Below, piece after piece: positions 62,974-64,000 of a stretch of 64,000 bases of DNA. The position numbers and the translations under genes are program-made. Every line of letters begins with the position of its first letter. The stretch's first letter is position 1. The notes under the pieces were generated by a model. The model had not been told where the DNA came from. It did no database searches and saw only the letters and a list, made by a program, of their open reading frames with translations. Source of the stretch: Fimbriimonadaceae bacterium (GTDB lineage: Bacteria; Armatimonadota; Fimbriimonadia; Fimbriimonadales; Fimbriimonadaceae); assembly GCA_019694835.1 (NCBI GenBank), contig JAIBBE010000057.1:62001-126000 (forward strand), given 5' to 3'.

Positions 62974-63404
62974 GGCTCGACCTTAACGAGCAGCTGGCCC
63001 TCGGTGACCTGATCGCCTTTCTTGACCGGCACCTTGACGACCGTCCCGTCAAACGGAGCGGTCGTGGGTTGCTGAGTCTTCATGGCTTCGAGGACCAGCA
63101 GTTTGTCGCCAGCTTCGACTCGGTCGCCTTCTTGAACGAGAACATCGACGATCAACCCGGGCATGGGAGCGTGGGCTTCGCCGGTTTGTACCGCACCGCC
63201 GCTGTGTCGCTTCGCACCGAGCTTCGAAATTTCGTAGACTTGGCCGCGATAGGAAACCAGTGTCAAATCGCCCTTGCGGACCGCGACAGCTGTTGCGGTC
63301 CCGTTCGGCGTCCGAACGACCAAGCGGTCGGCGAGGCGGGAGACTTCAACGCCCTCGACTTGCGTCAGTAGCTCCGCTTCCTGTCCGTTAACGAGCCGCT
63401 TCAT
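62970..63404 (-). CDS. Biotin/lipoyl attachment domain protein (biotin carboxyl carrier-like)
   Basis: A 144-residue protein. The last 70 residues form a biotinyl domain with APMPGLIVDVLVQEGDRVEA near 78-97 and the biotinylation site VLEAMKTQQPTTAPFDG (target Lys near 110). The first half (EAELLTQVEGVEVSRLADR and VAVRKGDLTLVSYRGQVYEI) resembles the region preceding the carrier domain in acyl-CoA or pyruvate carboxylase alpha chains. ATG 63404 overlaps the TGA of the upstream C26 peptidase gene (ATGA). It would need a biotin carboxylase and a carboxyltransferase encoded elsewhere. Confidence 0.88.
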   Translation of the reverse strand: MKRLVNGQEAELLTQVEGVEVSRLADRLVVRTPNGTATAVAVRKGDLTLVSYRGQVYEISKLGAKRHSGGAVQTGEAHAPMPGLIVDVLVQEGDRVEAGDKLLVLEAMKTQQPTTAPFDGTVVKVPVKKGDQVTEGQLLVKVEP

Positions 63405-64000
63405 CTCAGGGCACCAGCCTTGCGCTCGGCGTACTTCTGGCACGCGTGGATGAATTCCTCGAAAAGTCGCTGCGTCACCGGATCATTCGGTGTTCGTTCG
63501 GGATGCCATTGCACTCCGAAAAGCCATCGATCGCCCTCGTCCTCAATTGCCTCGACCGTCCCATCCGAGTGCTGCCCAACGACCTTGAGACCCGCTCCCA
63601 GCCGCCGGATGCCCTGATGGTGGTAGCTCTTGCCCTCCACCGCCTCCGTTCCAAGCAGGCCCGAGAGGCGACTGTTTACATCGATTCCGTAATGCTGCAT
63701 CGTGCCGCCCACGTGTTCTTCGTGGCCAACGGTGTCCGGAAGGTGCTGGTCCAGCGAGCCGCCGCGCATGACGTTAATGAACTGACAGCCGTAGCAAATC
63801 CCGAGGATCGGCATCTCTGGTTTAGCTTGCTCAAACAACGCCCTTTCTCCGTCAAAGCGCTCCGCTTCGATCAAGTTGGCTTTGGGGTGGTTTTCCTCAC
63901 CAAAGTGGCGGGCATCGATGTCGTCACCGCCCGGGATCAGCCAGCCGTCCAGGACTCGGGCGAGTTCAGCTGGATCGGCCATCGGTGGAATTAGTATCGG
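63401..64000 (-). CDS. Class I glutamine amidotransferase / gamma-glutamyl peptidase C26 (PuuD-like), 5' truncated
   Basis: The frame stays open to the window edge (PILIPP precedes the first Met at 63982) and alignment to the family says the N-terminal 40-50 residues are missing, so the gene continues beyond 64000. Visible motifs: WLIPGGDDIDARHFGEENHP, the nucleophile elbow ILGICYGCQFINVMRGGSL, YHHQGIRRLGAGL and the His-Glu end of the triad in FGVQWHPE. PuuD-type enzymes hydrolyse gamma-glutamyl amides such as gamma-glutamyl-GABA. It is coupled by ATGA to the biotin-carrier-like gene, an uncommon pairing. Confidence 0.9.
   Translation of the reverse strand, partial: PILIPPMADPAELARVLDGWLIPGGDDIDARHFGEENHPKANLIEAERFDGERALFEQAKPEMPILGICYGCQFINVMRGGSLDQHLPDTVGHEEHVGGTMQHYGIDVNSRLSGLLGTEAVEGKSYHHQGIRRLGAGLKVVGQHSDGTVEAIEDEGDRWLFGVQWHPERTPNDPVTQRLFEEFIHACQKYAERKAGALR

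Overview
The window is a G+C-rich, gene-dense bacterial chromosome segment with no phage, plasmid, CRISPR, rRNA or recognisable tRNA content. The mix of RpoB/RpoC, a two-subunit-type glycyl-tRNA synthetase beta chain, GlnE plus GlnD, PdxS, the MEP-pathway enzyme DXR next to an RseP-like protease, three ECF sigma factors, a PEP-CTERM protein and a dockerin-like secreted protein suggests a free-living diderm-type bacterium. My best guess is Armatimonadota (Fimbriimonadia-like). That is an inference from protein flavour and was not tested by any search.

Layout. 1-3984 (minus): an ABC-2 export operon (permease fragment, ATPase, permease, secreted membrane-anchored partner). 4229-13343 (plus): glyS, a giant alpha-2-macroglobulin-like protein, tsaE, an M14 carboxypeptidase and an M23 peptidase. 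13340-15126 (minus): a group 2-type sigma factor and a PEP-CTERM protein. 15285-19712 (minus): a coupled oxidoreductase plus a BMP-type (nucleoside-like) ABC importer whose ATPase carries two in-frame repeat insertions. 19807-21441 (plus): a zinc-ribbon membrane protein and a GT2 glycosyltransferase. 21438-23523 (minus): an ECF sigma/anti-sigma pair and a c-type cytochrome-like lipoprotein around a 21-bp tandem repeat. 23628-25214 (plus): a zinc-finger membrane protein and a secretin-N-domain-like protein. 25420-35672 (minus): an NAGPA-like lipoprotein, rpoC and rpoB.

35803-38421 (plus): glnE, divergent from rpoB. 38818-43373 (plus): secreted proteins (one dockerin-like), a GH71/99-like hydrolase, a YpfJ-like metallopeptidase and an HD-domain alarmone hydrolase-like protein. 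43701-48629 (plus): a tightly overlapping unit of ECF sigma factor, membrane anti-sigma-like protein, TPR-like membrane protein and glnD. 48919-51639 (plus): rpsD, pdxS and a polysaccharide deacetylase-like protein. 51652-57752 (minus): pheT lacking its tRNA-binding domain, cinA and a multi-PAS histidine kinase. 57808-60547 (plus): dxr and rseP. 60600-64000: an ECF sigma factor, a pseudo-receiver protein, a Gfo/Idh/MocA oxidoreductase, a biotin-carrier-like protein and a C26 peptidase cut by the window end.

The most unusual layer is the repeat content. At least five short palindromic families (called A to E here) fill the intergenic gaps. Some copies also sit in frame inside the ABC ATPase and pheT. 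Several starts lack a Shine-Dalgarno sequence and instead have a -10-like hexamer 5-7 nt before the start codon, suggesting frequent leaderless transcription. Several usually clustered partners (glyQ, pheS, pdxT, rplJL) are absent next to their mates.
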